8,003 nucleotides of DNA, from NCBI GenBank assembly GCA_030654635.1, contig JAURXE010000602.1, forward strand, positions 1 to 8,003. The letters run 5' to 3'. The notes below the pieces were generated by a model. That model was not told the DNA's origin and did no database searches. It saw nothing but the letters and a program-made list of their open reading frames with translations. This document shows positions 1 to 6,482 of this stretch, in pieces; the first letter of the stretch is position 1, and every line of letters begins with the position of its first letter. The translations under genes were made by a program, and so were the position numbers. The DNA is from Pseudomonas sp. (GTDB lineage: Bacteria; Pseudomonadota; Gammaproteobacteria; Pseudomonadales; Pseudomonadaceae).

Positions 1-1480
1 CACGGTGCGGGCCAACCAGCGCCTGGGCGGCGCGCTGAACAGCTTCGACGCCAGCGAGGCCAAGCAAGCCCGCGGGGTCAAACAGGTAATCGAGCTGGGT
101 GACGGCGCCGTTGCAGTGGTGGCCGACAACACTTGGCGGGCCTTCCAGGCAGCGGCCAAGATCAAGTTCGACTGGGGTCCAGCGCCTTACCCGGCCAGCA
201 GCGAGGCGATCTTTAGCGCCATCGCCGCCGCCTTCAACGGCCCGGTGGATGACGTGCCGGTGAATAACGGCGATGCCGGCCAGGCCTTAGCCAGCGCGCC
301 GCAAATTGTCAGCGCCGAATACCAGGTGCCCTTTCTCGCCCACAGCACCCTGGAGCCGATGAACGCGGTGGCGCAGTTGCACAACGGCCAGCTGGATATC
401 TGGGCCGGCCATCAGGCGCCAACCATCATCCGCCAGCAAGTGGCCGAACTGGCCGGCTTGCCCATCGAACAGGTACACCTGCATGTGCAGTTTCTCGGCG
501 GCGGCTTTGGCCGGCGACTGGAGAGCGACTACATCCTGCAAGCGGTAAAGCTGGCCATGGCCCTGCCGGGCAGCCCGATCAAGCTGACTTGGACCCGCAC
601 TGAAGATATCCAGCACGACATGTATCGCCCTGCCGCCATCGCCCGCTGTCAGGGGGTGATGGGCAGCGATGGAGTACCGCTGGTGGTGCAGATGGATATC
701 GCCAGCCCCTCGGTCGGCCGCTCGTTCGCCGCCCGCGTGGGCATGCCGGCGGTGGGCCCAGACCGGGCCATCACCGAGGGCTCGGCCGGCCAGCCTTACA
801 GCATCGCCAACTACCGGGTGAGCGGCTATGACCCAGGTCTGCAGCTACCGGTGGGCAACTGGCGCTCAGTCGGCGCCTCGTTCAACAGCTTCTTCCACGA
901 GAGCTTTCTCGATGAGCTGGCGCTGGCCGGCGGCGTCGATCCACTGGCCATGCGTCTACAGATGACCGCCGATTTCCCGGTGGCACAACAGGTATTGAAC
1001 AGCGTGGCGGCTATGGCCAACTGGCAACAACCGCTGCCGGCGGGACGTGCCCGTGGGCTGGCGCTATGCCTGTCGTTTGGCACCACGGTGGCGCAAGTCA
1101 TCGAAGTCAGCCAAACCGTCGCCGGCGTACGCATCGACAAGGTCTACTGCGCCGCCGATGTGGGCATTGCGCTTGACCCGCAAAACCTCGAAGCGCAAAT
1201 GACTTCGGCGATCATCTACGGGCTGACAGCGGCAATCATGGGCGAAATCAGCTTTGCCGACGGCGCGGTAGTGCAGTCCAACTTCCACGACTACGACGCC
1301 TTGCGCATGCGCCAGGTGCCGCCCATCGAGGTGCGGATTCTGGAAAACGGACCGACCCTCAGCGGCGCCGGCGAACCCGGCACACCACCGTCCTTGCCGG
1401 CGCTGGCCAATGCCATCCACGCCCTCACCGGCCAACGGCTGCGCAGCCTGCCGCTGAACAAACAGGTGAAGTTCGCCTAA
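1..1480 (+). CDS. Molybdopterin-binding large subunit of an isoquinoline 1-oxidoreductase/aldehyde dehydrogenase-like enzyme (5' partial)
   Basis: The reading frame is open to the left edge (frame of base 2), so the N-terminus is missing; about 491 residues are visible out of a usual 700-770. The family (xanthine oxidase superfamily, IorB/COG1529 type) hydroxylates N-heterocycles or oxidises aldehydes with a molybdenum cytosine dinucleotide cofactor. It works with a small [2Fe-2S] subunit and often a c-type cytochrome, usually in the periplasm. Seen in the protein: HSTLEPMNAVA near visible residue 113; the glycine-rich cofactor loop GGGFGRRLESDY near 165; TRTEDIQHDMYRPAA near 200, characteristic of the IorB branch; WRSVGASFNSFFHESFLDEL near 290; and GAGEPGTPPSLPALANA near 454. 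The glutamate of GEPG (codon 1373-1375) is the expected catalytic base. The partner subunit would lie off the left edge. The substrate cannot be told from sequence. No frame disruption is seen, and a terminator follows the stop. Confidence 0.9.
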   Translation, partial: TVRANQRLGGALNSFDASEAKQARGVKQVIELGDGAVAVVADNTWRAFQAAAKIKFDWGPAPYPASSEAIFSAIAAAFNGPVDDVPVNNGDAGQALASAPQIVSAEYQVPFLAHSTLEPMNAVAQLHNGQLDIWAGHQAPTIIRQQVAELAGLPIEQVHLHVQFLGGGFGRRLESDYILQAVKLAMALPGSPIKLTWTRTEDIQHDMYRPAAIARCQGVMGSDGVPLVVQMDIASPSVGRSFAARVGMPAVGPDRAITEGSAGQPYSIANYRVSGYDPGLQLPVGNWRSVGASFNSFFHESFLDELALAGGVDPLAMRLQMTADFPVAQQVLNSVAAMANWQQPLPAGRARGLALCLSFGTTVAQVIEVSQTVAGVRIDKVYCAADVGIALDPQNLEAQMTSAIIYGLTAAIMGEISFADGAVVQSNFHDYDALRMRQVPPIEVRILENGPTLSGAGEPGTPPSLPALANAIHALTGQRLRSLPLNKQVKFA

Positions 1481-1530
1481 GTCCTGCTGTGTGCCAGCAA
1501 TTGCAGCTGACTTGCAGATCAGCAGAAAGC

Positions 1531-1565
1531 ACAACGCCGGCCCCAGCCGACCGGCGTTGTTTTAT
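1531..1565 (+). terminator. Rho-independent terminator after the molybdoenzyme gene
   Basis: A perfect 10-bp inverted repeat (ACAACGCCGG, 1531-1540, with CCGGCGTTGT, 1551-1560) encloses a 10-base loop and runs into TTTATT. It starts 50 bases after the stop of the molybdoenzyme gene and lies between convergent genes. Read leftward, the hairpin is followed only by GCTTTCTGC, a poor U-tract, so it is a good terminator for the plus strand and at best a weak one for the receptor gene. Confidence 0.85.
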
Positions 1566-1610
1566 TGCCGCTGGGGCGACAGGAAGAACCTGCCGCCTCA
1601 TCCGGTTGCC

Positions 1611-3848
1611 TTAGAAACGGTACTTCGCGGAAGCAGTCATGCTGCGCGGCGCACCGTAGGTCAGAGCGCCGTAGGCGTCGAAGATGTCGAAGTACTTCTG
1701 GTCGGTCACGTTGTTGGCGTTCAGCTGAGCCGAGAGGTTCTCAGAAATCTCGTAACGGGCCATCAGGTTGACCAGGGCGTAGGCGTCCTGCTCGACCTTC
1801 TCAGTATTCCCTGCCGGGTTAGCGGCGTAGGTGTAGATGCTGTCCTGCCAGTTCACGCCGCCGCCGATGGTTAGCTTGTCGTTGAAAATACCTGGCACCC
1901 GGTAGGTGGTGAAGGTACGTAGCAGTTTGGTCGGGTACAGGGTATTTACATCGTCGCCGTCGGCGTTTTCCAGTTCGAACTGGGTATAACCCGCTGACGC
2001 ATTCCAGCCCTGAGCCAACTCGCCGGAAACCTCCAACTCGAAGCCCTCGCTGGTTGCGCCGTCACCAGCCTCGTAGCCCTGCTCGATAGTGCCCGGAAGG
2101 AATTCACCAGTGGCTTCTGCCAGGTTGTCTTGCTTGATCTGGAAGATGGCAGCCGAGGCATTCAGGCGACCGTCAAAGAACTCAAACTTCAGACCGGTCT
2201 CGTAGCTTTCGCCGACTATAGGTTCGAGCTGCTGGCCGCTGATATTCCGCTCGGACTGCGGCAGAAAGATTTCCGTATAGCTGGCATAGGCAGACAGATT
2301 GTCCGTCAGGTCGTAGACCACGCCGGCATAGGGGGTCAGTTGGTGATCGGCATCAATGCGCGACGGCTCGGAATAGATGTCGTCGCTGGTCTTTTCATAG
2401 TTACTGTCACGCGCACCGACGATCACCTTGAGATCGTCAGTCAGATTCAGACGGGTCGCAGCGTACGCCCCCTTCTGGGTCACATCGCCGTATCCGTAGC
2501 TGGTCATGCCACCCCAGACCGGCTGCGGGAAATTGCCGTTGTACTCGTCGAGGTTGGCAATGCCGCCCCAGCCAGTGAGCGCCGGCTGGGTATCGGCCTC
2601 GAAGTTCTGCTCGCTGTGGAGATAGCCGAAGGCAACTTCGTGCTCGCGACCGAGCAGAGTGAACGGACCGCTGACGCGCATGCTGTAATCGTCCTGCACG
2701 GTCTTCGTCCGGTACATGGCCGGGAAGGTCGACATCGGCAGGCTGCCCGACTTGTCCGCGTAGGTGTAGACGTACAGCAGGTAGGAGTCGGCGTTGCGCT
2801 CGCCACGGTTGTAGCTGAGGTTCAGCTGCCAGTCGTTGGCAAAAGTGTGGTCCAGATTCGCGAAATAGGTTTCGTAGCTAGTGTCCCACTTGCTCCAGTC
2901 CGCGGAGGTGGTCTTGGAGCGACTCCAGTCGGTCTTGCTGCCGTCGGTGTACCACACCGGCAGACCGCCCCACATCGGCGAGTCGCTGTTGTTTTCCTGG
3001 TTGCTGGCGCCGAACCACAGGGTGGTATCGGGCGTCAGGTCAATATCCAGAGTGCCGTAGAAGGTTTCACGCTGGTTGGCGTTCATGTCCATCCAGCTGT
3101 CGCCCTCGTTGTATTCACCAACCAGACGAGCACGGACAGTGCCTTCTTCGTTCAGCGCCAGAGACAGATCGCCCAGAGAGCCATAGGTGTCCCAAGTACC
3201 GGCGCTGACCTCGACCGAACCCTTCAGTTCGCGGCTGCTGGCGCGCTTGCGCACCATGTTCAGAGACGCGGAGGGATCGCCGGCACCGGTCATCAGACCG
3301 TTGGCACCACGCACCACTTCGACGCGGTCGAACATCGCCAGGCTGCCGAAGATTTCGCCGGAGCTCCACGGCTGCTCATAGATGGTGGGCACACCATCGA
3401 TCATCAGCGAGTTGAGTTCGAAACCACGGGCGTTGATCTGACCACGATTGGTCTCGTAGCGGTTCATCGAAATACCGGTGGTGTTGTTGACCACGTCGGT
3501 GATGGTCTGCAGGTCCTGGTCTTCGATGCGCTGCTGGGTGACCACCGTGACCGACTGCGGCGTCTCGCGCAGGGACATGCTCAACGGCGTGGCCGTACGT
3601 GCGGCCTCGGTGGTGTAGGACTGGCTATCCTCGGTGACGGCGCTGCGCTCGCGGGTGGCGGTGCCCGTGATGGCGGTAGCGTCCAGAGTGACGCTGCCTT
3701 CTGCTTCGGCCTGCTCCGCCTGGGCGAGTGGTGCCGCGAAGGAGAGACCGACCGCAAGCATGTGCACCGCCAGTGCCAACGGACGGAGCGCCACGGCTGA
3801 ACGCATGACAGCAGCGTCTTGTTGATGTAAAGGGACTAGTACTGGCAT
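1611..3848 (-). CDS. TonB-dependent ferric-siderophore receptor (FhuE/FpvA-like)
   Basis: An outer-membrane gated channel of 745 residues that would bind a ferric siderophore and import it using TonB-ExbBD energy. A signal peptide ends at about residue 44 (hydrophobic stretch, then PLAQA before EQAEAE). A TonB-box-like segment VTLDATAITG follows at 53-62. The plug domain (about 85-205) contains SLRETPQSVTVV, a TTGI step, ARGFELNSLMIDGVP and FDRVEVVRGANGLMTGAGDP. The rest is beta-barrel, with NNVTDQKYFD near the end and a terminal aromatic in AKYRF, as BamA recognition expects. Plug wording is closest to FhuE/ferric-coprogen-type receptors. There is no STN signalling domain between signal peptide and TonB box, so it should not drive its own sigma/anti-sigma pair. 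The start at 3848 has a weak GTGAG upstream. ATG at 3804-3806 (residue 15) would give a more usual 30-residue signal peptide but lacks a clear ribosome site. Fur control is indicated by the box upstream. The ligand is unknown. Confidence 0.93.
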   Translation of the reverse strand: MPVLVPLHQQDAAVMRSAVALRPLALAVHMLAVGLSFAAPLAQAEQAEAEGSVTLDATAITGTATRERSAVTEDSQSYTTEAARTATPLSMSLRETPQSVTVVTQQRIEDQDLQTITDVVNNTTGISMNRYETNRGQINARGFELNSLMIDGVPTIYEQPWSSGEIFGSLAMFDRVEVVRGANGLMTGAGDPSASLNMVRKRASSRELKGSVEVSAGTWDTYGSLGDLSLALNEEGTVRARLVGEYNEGDSWMDMNANQRETFYGTLDIDLTPDTTLWFGASNQENNSDSPMWGGLPVWYTDGSKTDWSRSKTTSADWSKWDTSYETYFANLDHTFANDWQLNLSYNRGERNADSYLLYVYTYADKSGSLPMSTFPAMYRTKTVQDDYSMRVSGPFTLLGREHEVAFGYLHSEQNFEADTQPALTGWGGIANLDEYNGNFPQPVWGGMTSYGYGDVTQKGAYAATRLNLTDDLKVIVGARDSNYEKTSDDIYSEPSRIDADHQLTPYAGVVYDLTDNLSAYASYTEIFLPQSERNISGQQLEPIVGESYETGLKFEFFDGRLNASAAIFQIKQDNLAEATGEFLPGTIEQGYEAGDGATSEGFELEVSGELAQGWNASAGYTQFELENADGDDVNTLYPTKLLRTFTTYRVPGIFNDKLTIGGGVNWQDSIYTYAANPAGNTEKVEQDAYALVNLMARYEISENLSAQLNANNVTDQKYFDIFDAYGALTYGAPRSMTASAKYRF

Positions 3849-3870
3849 GGGGACTCACAATAATTAAACT

Positions 3871-3889
3871 GGTAATGATAATCATTATC
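3871..3889 (-). promoter_or_regulatory. Fur box controlling the siderophore receptor
   Basis: GGTAATGATAATCATTATC (written on the plus strand) matches the 19-base Fur consensus GATAATGATAATCATTATC at 18 positions. It lies 23 bases upstream of the receptor start at 3848. On the minus strand the box itself begins with GATAAT (complement of 3884-3889), a plausible -10 hexamer, so bound Fur-Fe2+ would cover the polymerase site. The -35 hexamer is not clear. The receptor should be repressed in iron-rich and induced in iron-poor conditions. Confidence 0.93.
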
Positions 3890-3951
3890 GTAACGCATTA
3901 GATTATTGAATGACACCTTAGAGAAGGAATGAGACTCCTCTGCGCCGGGGG

Positions 3952-3980
3952 CGCCACGTGTAAATAAACACCACATGGCG
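3952..3980 (-). other. Hairpin between the PepSY gene and the receptor gene
   Basis: CGCCACGTG (3952-3960) and CACATGGCG (3972-3980) pair over nine positions with an 11-base A/T-rich loop. In minus-strand RNA the one non-Watson-Crick position is a G-U wobble, whereas in plus-strand RNA it is an A-C mismatch, so the structure favours the minus transcript. It sits about 60 bases after the PepSY stop. No U-tract follows, so it may be a Rho-assisted end, an mRNA-stabilising 3' structure, or chance. The rest of 3849-4039 holds no gene. Confidence 0.35.
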
Positions 3981-4039
3981 AGCTGGTCGCGGCGCTTGGC
4001 AACGCCACGCCATCATTAATCCGCAAGACCGTTGATGGC

Positions 4040-5260
4040 CTAACTGGCTGCCTGTATCCCCAGCTCCACATGCCTACGCCGCTGGTCGCTCAGCACCCGC
4101 GAGCGGCGCTTTTTGGCCCAGATAACGATGCCGGTCAGCGACAACATGGCCACCAGTAGCCCCAGCAGTGAGACCAAAATGCGCCCCGGCATGCCCAAAA
4201 TACGCCCTGAATGCAGGGGAAATTGTGCCTGCATAAAGATATCCCCGGCACTGCCCGTGCCGGGAATCTGGGAGCCCGCCAACGCACCACTTTGCCCATC
4301 CAGGTACAACCAAGGATTACCCAGACCGCCATCGCCATGGTCGTTGTCTGCGGTGTAGAAGCCCACGCCGTACACATCGAACTCTGGCGAATAGAACAGC
4401 CCACCGGGGGGTTTCGCCACGCCCAGACGCGCGGCTTCAGCGGCCGCCAGGCTTACCGCTTCGGCGCGACTGATACCGGGCTGCGACTGCTGGTCGAGAC
4501 TGACCGGAGTGCGACTGGCGAAAGGGCTGGGGGTCAGCGGCGAGAACAGCTCGACCAGCGGCCGCGTCACCTGCACATTGAGGTTCATCGACACTGAGGT
4601 CACCGCCAGTATCAGCAGCAAGCCCCAGATCCACACACCGCCAGAACGGTGCAAATCGAAGTTGAGCTTGTAGCCACCTTGCTGCCAACGAAAGGCCAAC
4701 GACTTGCGCCAAGTAGCCCAGTTGGGAAAGGACAGCCAGAGGGCGATAAAGGCATCCAGGGTCCAGACGATAGCCACGATGCCGAACAACAGAATGCCCA
4801 GTTCGATACCGAAACCATCGGGGATATGCAGGCTGTAATGCAGCTTGTAAAGGAACGGCATCAGGTTTTCACGGCTTAGCGATACCGCGCCCCACATACG
4901 CCGCCCTTGCTCCTCGCCTGTCACCGGATCGAGGGCAACCTGGTTGAAGTCCAGCTCATAGACCTTGCCGGTCGCAGGATCGACGCGCGGGTTTACGCTG
5001 ACGCCGAAGGTATGACCCGGCTCTGTATACAGCGGCATAAAGCCGACTTGCAGGCGCGGATCACGTGCTTCCAACTGCGCGGCCAAGGCCTGCGGTGTTT
5101 GCGCAGGCCCCTCGCTGCGCGTCTCGAACAGCTGCGGGTTAAGCCATGCATCGATCTCGTGATCCCAGGAGATCACCGCCCCAGTCAGCCCAGAAACGAA
5201 GAGAAACAGCGCAATAAACAGGCCGAACCAACGATGCAGAAGAACCAAAGAGGCACGCAT
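4040..5260 (-). CDS. PepSY-associated transmembrane protein (PiuB/FoxB-like, putative ferric-siderophore reductase)
   Basis: An inner-membrane protein of 406 residues of the PepSY_TM family (COG3182). Members are commonly encoded beside TonB receptors and several are implicated in reducing ferric siderophores to release iron; that role is inferred here. Four membrane helices are visible at about residues 12-32, 151-177, 208-226 and 360-382. Periplasmic segments lie between helices 1-2 and 3-4, and a basic tail (WAKKRRSR, 381-388) is cytoplasmic. Histidines next to the helices are H9 (LHRW), H141 and H145 (LHYSLH), H204 (DLHRS) and H350 (PLHSG), the pattern expected for haem ligands in this family. 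PepSY-like GNPWLYLDGQSG is at 314-325. The ATG at 5258-5260 has CGAGAT about five bases upstream. The gene lies upstream of, and on the same strand as, the receptor, but 191 bases with a Fur box separate them, so transcription may be separate. A broken receptor 3' end ends 67 bases upstream. Confidence 0.9.
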   Translation of the reverse strand: MRASLVLLHRWFGLFIALFLFVSGLTGAVISWDHEIDAWLNPQLFETRSEGPAQTPQALAAQLEARDPRLQVGFMPLYTEPGHTFGVSVNPRVDPATGKVYELDFNQVALDPVTGEEQGRRMWGAVSLSRENLMPFLYKLHYSLHIPDGFGIELGILLFGIVAIVWTLDAFIALWLSFPNWATWRKSLAFRWQQGGYKLNFDLHRSGGVWIWGLLLILAVTSVSMNLNVQVTRPLVELFSPLTPSPFASRTPVSLDQQSQPGISRAEAVSLAAAEAARLGVAKPPGGLFYSPEFDVYGVGFYTADNDHGDGGLGNPWLYLDGQSGALAGSQIPGTGSAGDIFMQAQFPLHSGRILGMPGRILVSLLGLLVAMLSLTGIVIWAKKRRSRVLSDQRRRHVELGIQAAS

Positions 5261-5289
5261 AGGCTATCTCGTCACGGTAAGTGGCAACA

Positions 5290-5317
5290 TGCCGGCAGCC
5301 TGTTCAGGCCACCGGCA
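5290..5317 (-). other. Hairpin in the leader of the PepSY gene
   Basis: TGCCGG (5290-5295) pairs with CCGGCA (5312-5317), and GCCTG (5298-5302) pairs with CAGGC (5305-5309). A symmetrical CA/CA internal loop separates the two stems and the tip is only TT. It lies just after the stop of the receptor relic (5328) and about 30 bases before the PepSY start. Read leftward there is no U-run after it, so it looks more like an intercistronic processing or stability structure, left from a receptor-PepSY operon, than a true terminator. Confidence 0.4.
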
Positions 5318-5327
5318 TACCAGCATT

Positions 5328-5461
5328 TTAGAATTTCCAGCGGACAGTCATGCTGGCGTTGCCCAGAGCACCCTAATAACTATGCAGGCTCTCAGGGATT
5401 CATCGGTGAGGGTGCTGAGTGACCCCGGCATGCAGTTCGAATTGATCTCATAAACGGCCAT
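5328..5461 (-). pseudogene. Decayed 3' end of a second TonB-dependent receptor
   Basis: Reading leftward into the TAA at 5328-5330 gives GALGNASMTVRWKF, a typical receptor C-terminus (compare APRSMTASAKYRF in the neighbouring receptor). Just before it is SLHSY and then TAG (complement of 5373-5375), where such proteins usually have a second tyrosine (YYGAPRN-type ending). Further upstream, in another frame, is MAVYEINSNCMPGSLSTLTDE (complement of about 5399-5461). It resembles MARYEISENLSAQLNANNVTDQ of the neighbouring receptor with almost the same spacing. Joining the parts requires one frameshift near 5390-5400. About 45 codons remain of a barrel of several hundred; no plug or signal peptide is seen. 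The C-terminal match is convincing; the upstream part is less certain. In its middle frame the stretch also forms a 44-codon open frame (see that entry). Confidence 0.72.
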
Positions 5462-5482
5462 CAGCAGCTTGCCAGCAGACAT
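5348..5482 (-). other. 44-codon open frame overlapping the receptor relic
   Basis: An ATG at 5480-5482 opens a frame of 44 codons ending at TGA (complement of 5348-5350), beginning MSAGKLLMAVYEINSNC. It lies about 50 bases downstream of the candidate Fur-type promoter, so it could be transcribed. No good ribosome-binding site precedes it (AGCCAG only). Its N-terminal half follows the frame of the decayed receptor and its C-terminal half runs out of frame through the former SLHSY...RWKF coding stretch, so it is most simply a by-product of the decay. Translation is possible but unsupported. Confidence 0.2.
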
Positions 5483-5513
5483 GCATCTGGCTTTATTGCG
5501 CGAGAAGTCAAAC

Positions 5514-5561
5514 GCTAACGATTATCAATTGAATTTTCGCAGTAAGGCAGACCTTCGTCAA
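5514..5561 (-). promoter_or_regulatory. Candidate Fur-regulated promoter upstream of the receptor relic and PepSY gene
   Basis: On the minus strand, TTGACG (complement of 5556-5561; 5/6 to the -35 consensus) is followed after 17 bases by GAAAAT (complement of 5533-5538; 4/6 to -10). Directly downstream, 5514-5532 reads GCTAACGATTATCAATTGA on the plus strand, which matches the 19-base Fur consensus at 12 positions including a full GATAAT hexamer on the minus strand. The position around the expected start site is where Fur operators usually lie. It would drive the relic and then the PepSY gene, whose start is about 250 bases downstream. The match is well below that of the 3871-3889 box, so this is a candidate only. 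Confidence 0.45.
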
Positions 5562-5809
5562 CACAATTGAGATATGATCTTATTTGATAGTGATTTCCAA
5601 TAAAGAACTGTCGTAAGAAGACCGTCAGTCATAGCCGATTGCCGGATTTGGATTGCTAGTACACATCAGATCACGGCACTTGCGGGCTGCCCCAATCGAA
5701 GCGCTGACCAGGCCGCGCAACCGACCGAGGCTGAGTGGCAGAGAGGCTGCAACCCTGGACACCGCTACGGGTTATCCTGTGCGCTCCTGGCTCAACCGTG
5801 TCCTGCCTT
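5562..5809. other. Non-coding tract between the iron module and arfB
   Basis: The left part (to about 5600) is A/T-rich, unlike the GC-rich genes around it; the rest returns to higher GC. No convincing gene, repeat or RNA is seen. A frame opening with GTG at 5735 runs into arfB, but its first 25 residues lack similarity to that family. TATCCT at 5773-5778 could be a -10 element for arfB, but no good -35 is found at the right distance. Confidence 0.4.
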
Positions 5810-6223
5810 ATGCTGCTGCTCTCTAACAACGTGCACCTGCCCGACAGCGAAATCGAGCTGAGCGCGATTCGCGCCCAGGGCGCCGGCGGGCAGAACGTCA
5901 ACAAGGTGTCCAGCGCCGTGCACCTGCGCTTCGATATCCATGCATCGTCCTTGCCGCCCTTCTACAAGGAACGCCTGCTGGCCTTGCGCGACAGCCGCAT
6001 CACCAGCGATGGCGTGATCATCATCAAGGCCCAGCAATACCGCACGCAGGAACAGAATCGCGGCGATGCCCTGGAGCGGCTGAAAGAGCTGATTCTGGCG
6101 GCGATCAAGGTGGAAAAAGCCCGCCGGCCGACCAAACCGACCCTCGGCTCGAAGAAACGCCGGCTGGAGGGCAAGACCCAGCGCGGCTCGATCAAAGCCG
6201 GGCGCGGCAAAGTGGAATATTAA
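5810..6223 (+). CDS. arfB: Alternative ribosome-rescue factor ArfB (YaeJ), codon-independent peptidyl-tRNA hydrolase
   Basis: A 137-residue class I release-factor-like protein that would enter the empty A site of ribosomes stalled at the end of non-stop mRNA and hydrolyse the peptidyl-tRNA, a backup to tmRNA trans-translation. The catalytic GGQ is at residues 26-28 within [20 protein letters not shown] (38-43) and [13 protein letters not shown] follow, then [19 protein letters not shown] (66-84). The basic tail from about 101 ([20 protein letters not shown] to GRGKVEY) is the part known to insert into the mRNA entry channel. Length and order match E. coli YaeJ (140 residues), without the codon-recognition domains of RF1/RF2. 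ATG at 5810 was chosen because [12 protein letters not shown] aligns with the family N-terminus; an upstream GTG at 5735 adds 25 unlike residues. No clear Shine-Dalgarno precedes 5810. The gene appears monocistronic. Confidence 0.95.
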   Translation: MLLLSNNVHLPDSEIELSAIRAQGAGGQNVNKVSSAVHLRFDIHASSLPPFYKERLLALRDSRITSDGVIIIKAQQYRTQEQNRGDALERLKELILAAIKVEKARRPTKPTLGSKKRRLEGKTQRGSIKAGRGKVEY

Positions 6224-6363
6224 CCTGCGTCAATGCTCGCAAATGACCGCTGCACAGCAATGAACATAAGGCTTTCGGCTAGCCCAACACGGTCGTCGGA
6301 CAGGCCGAATACCGCCCTGCCGTTTAGCGCCAAACGCTTGACTAAAAACCCACTTTTCGTCGA

Positions 6364-6402
6364 TTTTTTGATTTACGTCTAAGGCGTTAATTCGTCAAAA
6401 AA
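6364..6402. repeat. A/T-rich interrupted inverted repeat upstream of the PAS gene
   Basis: TTTTTTGA (6364-6371) and TCAAAAAA (6395-6402) are exact reverse complements. Inside them, TTTACG (6372-6377) and CGTTAA (6385-6390) pair at five of six positions, leaving a four-base bulge (TTCG, 6391-6394) and a seven-base loop. The element lies about 80 bases upstream of the PAS gene start in the most A/T-rich part of 6224-6482. It could be an operator-like site, a promoter-region hairpin, or a weak terminator for arfB. No strong sigma-70 promoter pair is seen; the best is TTGACT at 6338-6343 with a poor GATTTT 18 bases on. The rest of the gap shows nothing recognisable. Confidence 0.35.
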
Positions 6403-6482
6403 CATAAATTGATAGCTTCGGGCATATGCCATGGCCCTGCATCAATACGACGTAGCATCAATAACAAGAGTGAGAAATAGCC

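Noticed and set aside
1064..1534. Minus-strand open frame of 156 codons overlapping the molybdoenzyme C-terminus.
   Set aside because: Antisense to the region with GAGEPGTPP and other conserved motifs; no family resemblance of its own.
2130..3800. A 556-codon open frame on the plus strand, antisense to the siderophore receptor.
   Set aside because: Its translation has no recognisable domain, while the opposite strand encodes a complete receptor with all family motifs. Long antisense frames are common in GC-rich genes.
4907..5422. Plus-strand open frame of 171 codons crossing the PepSY start and the receptor relic.
   Set aside because: It is antisense to the PepSY N-terminus and to the relic; the protein is low in recognisable features and has no ribosome site.
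5735..5809. N-terminal extension of ArfB from a GTG at 5735.
   Set aside because: The 25 extra residues do not resemble the ArfB family, which begins at the [12 protein letters not shown] position; no good ribosome site supports the GTG.
5671..5904. Minus-strand open frame of 77 codons over the arfB start.
   Set aside because: Overlaps the conserved GGQ region of arfB in antisense and has no recognisable content.
6340..6369. Possible arfB terminator: GAC-AAAA/TTTT-GTC hairpin followed by six T.
   Set aside because: The stem is short, A/T-rich and interrupted by a mismatch, and lies more than 115 bases past the arfB stop; too weak to call.
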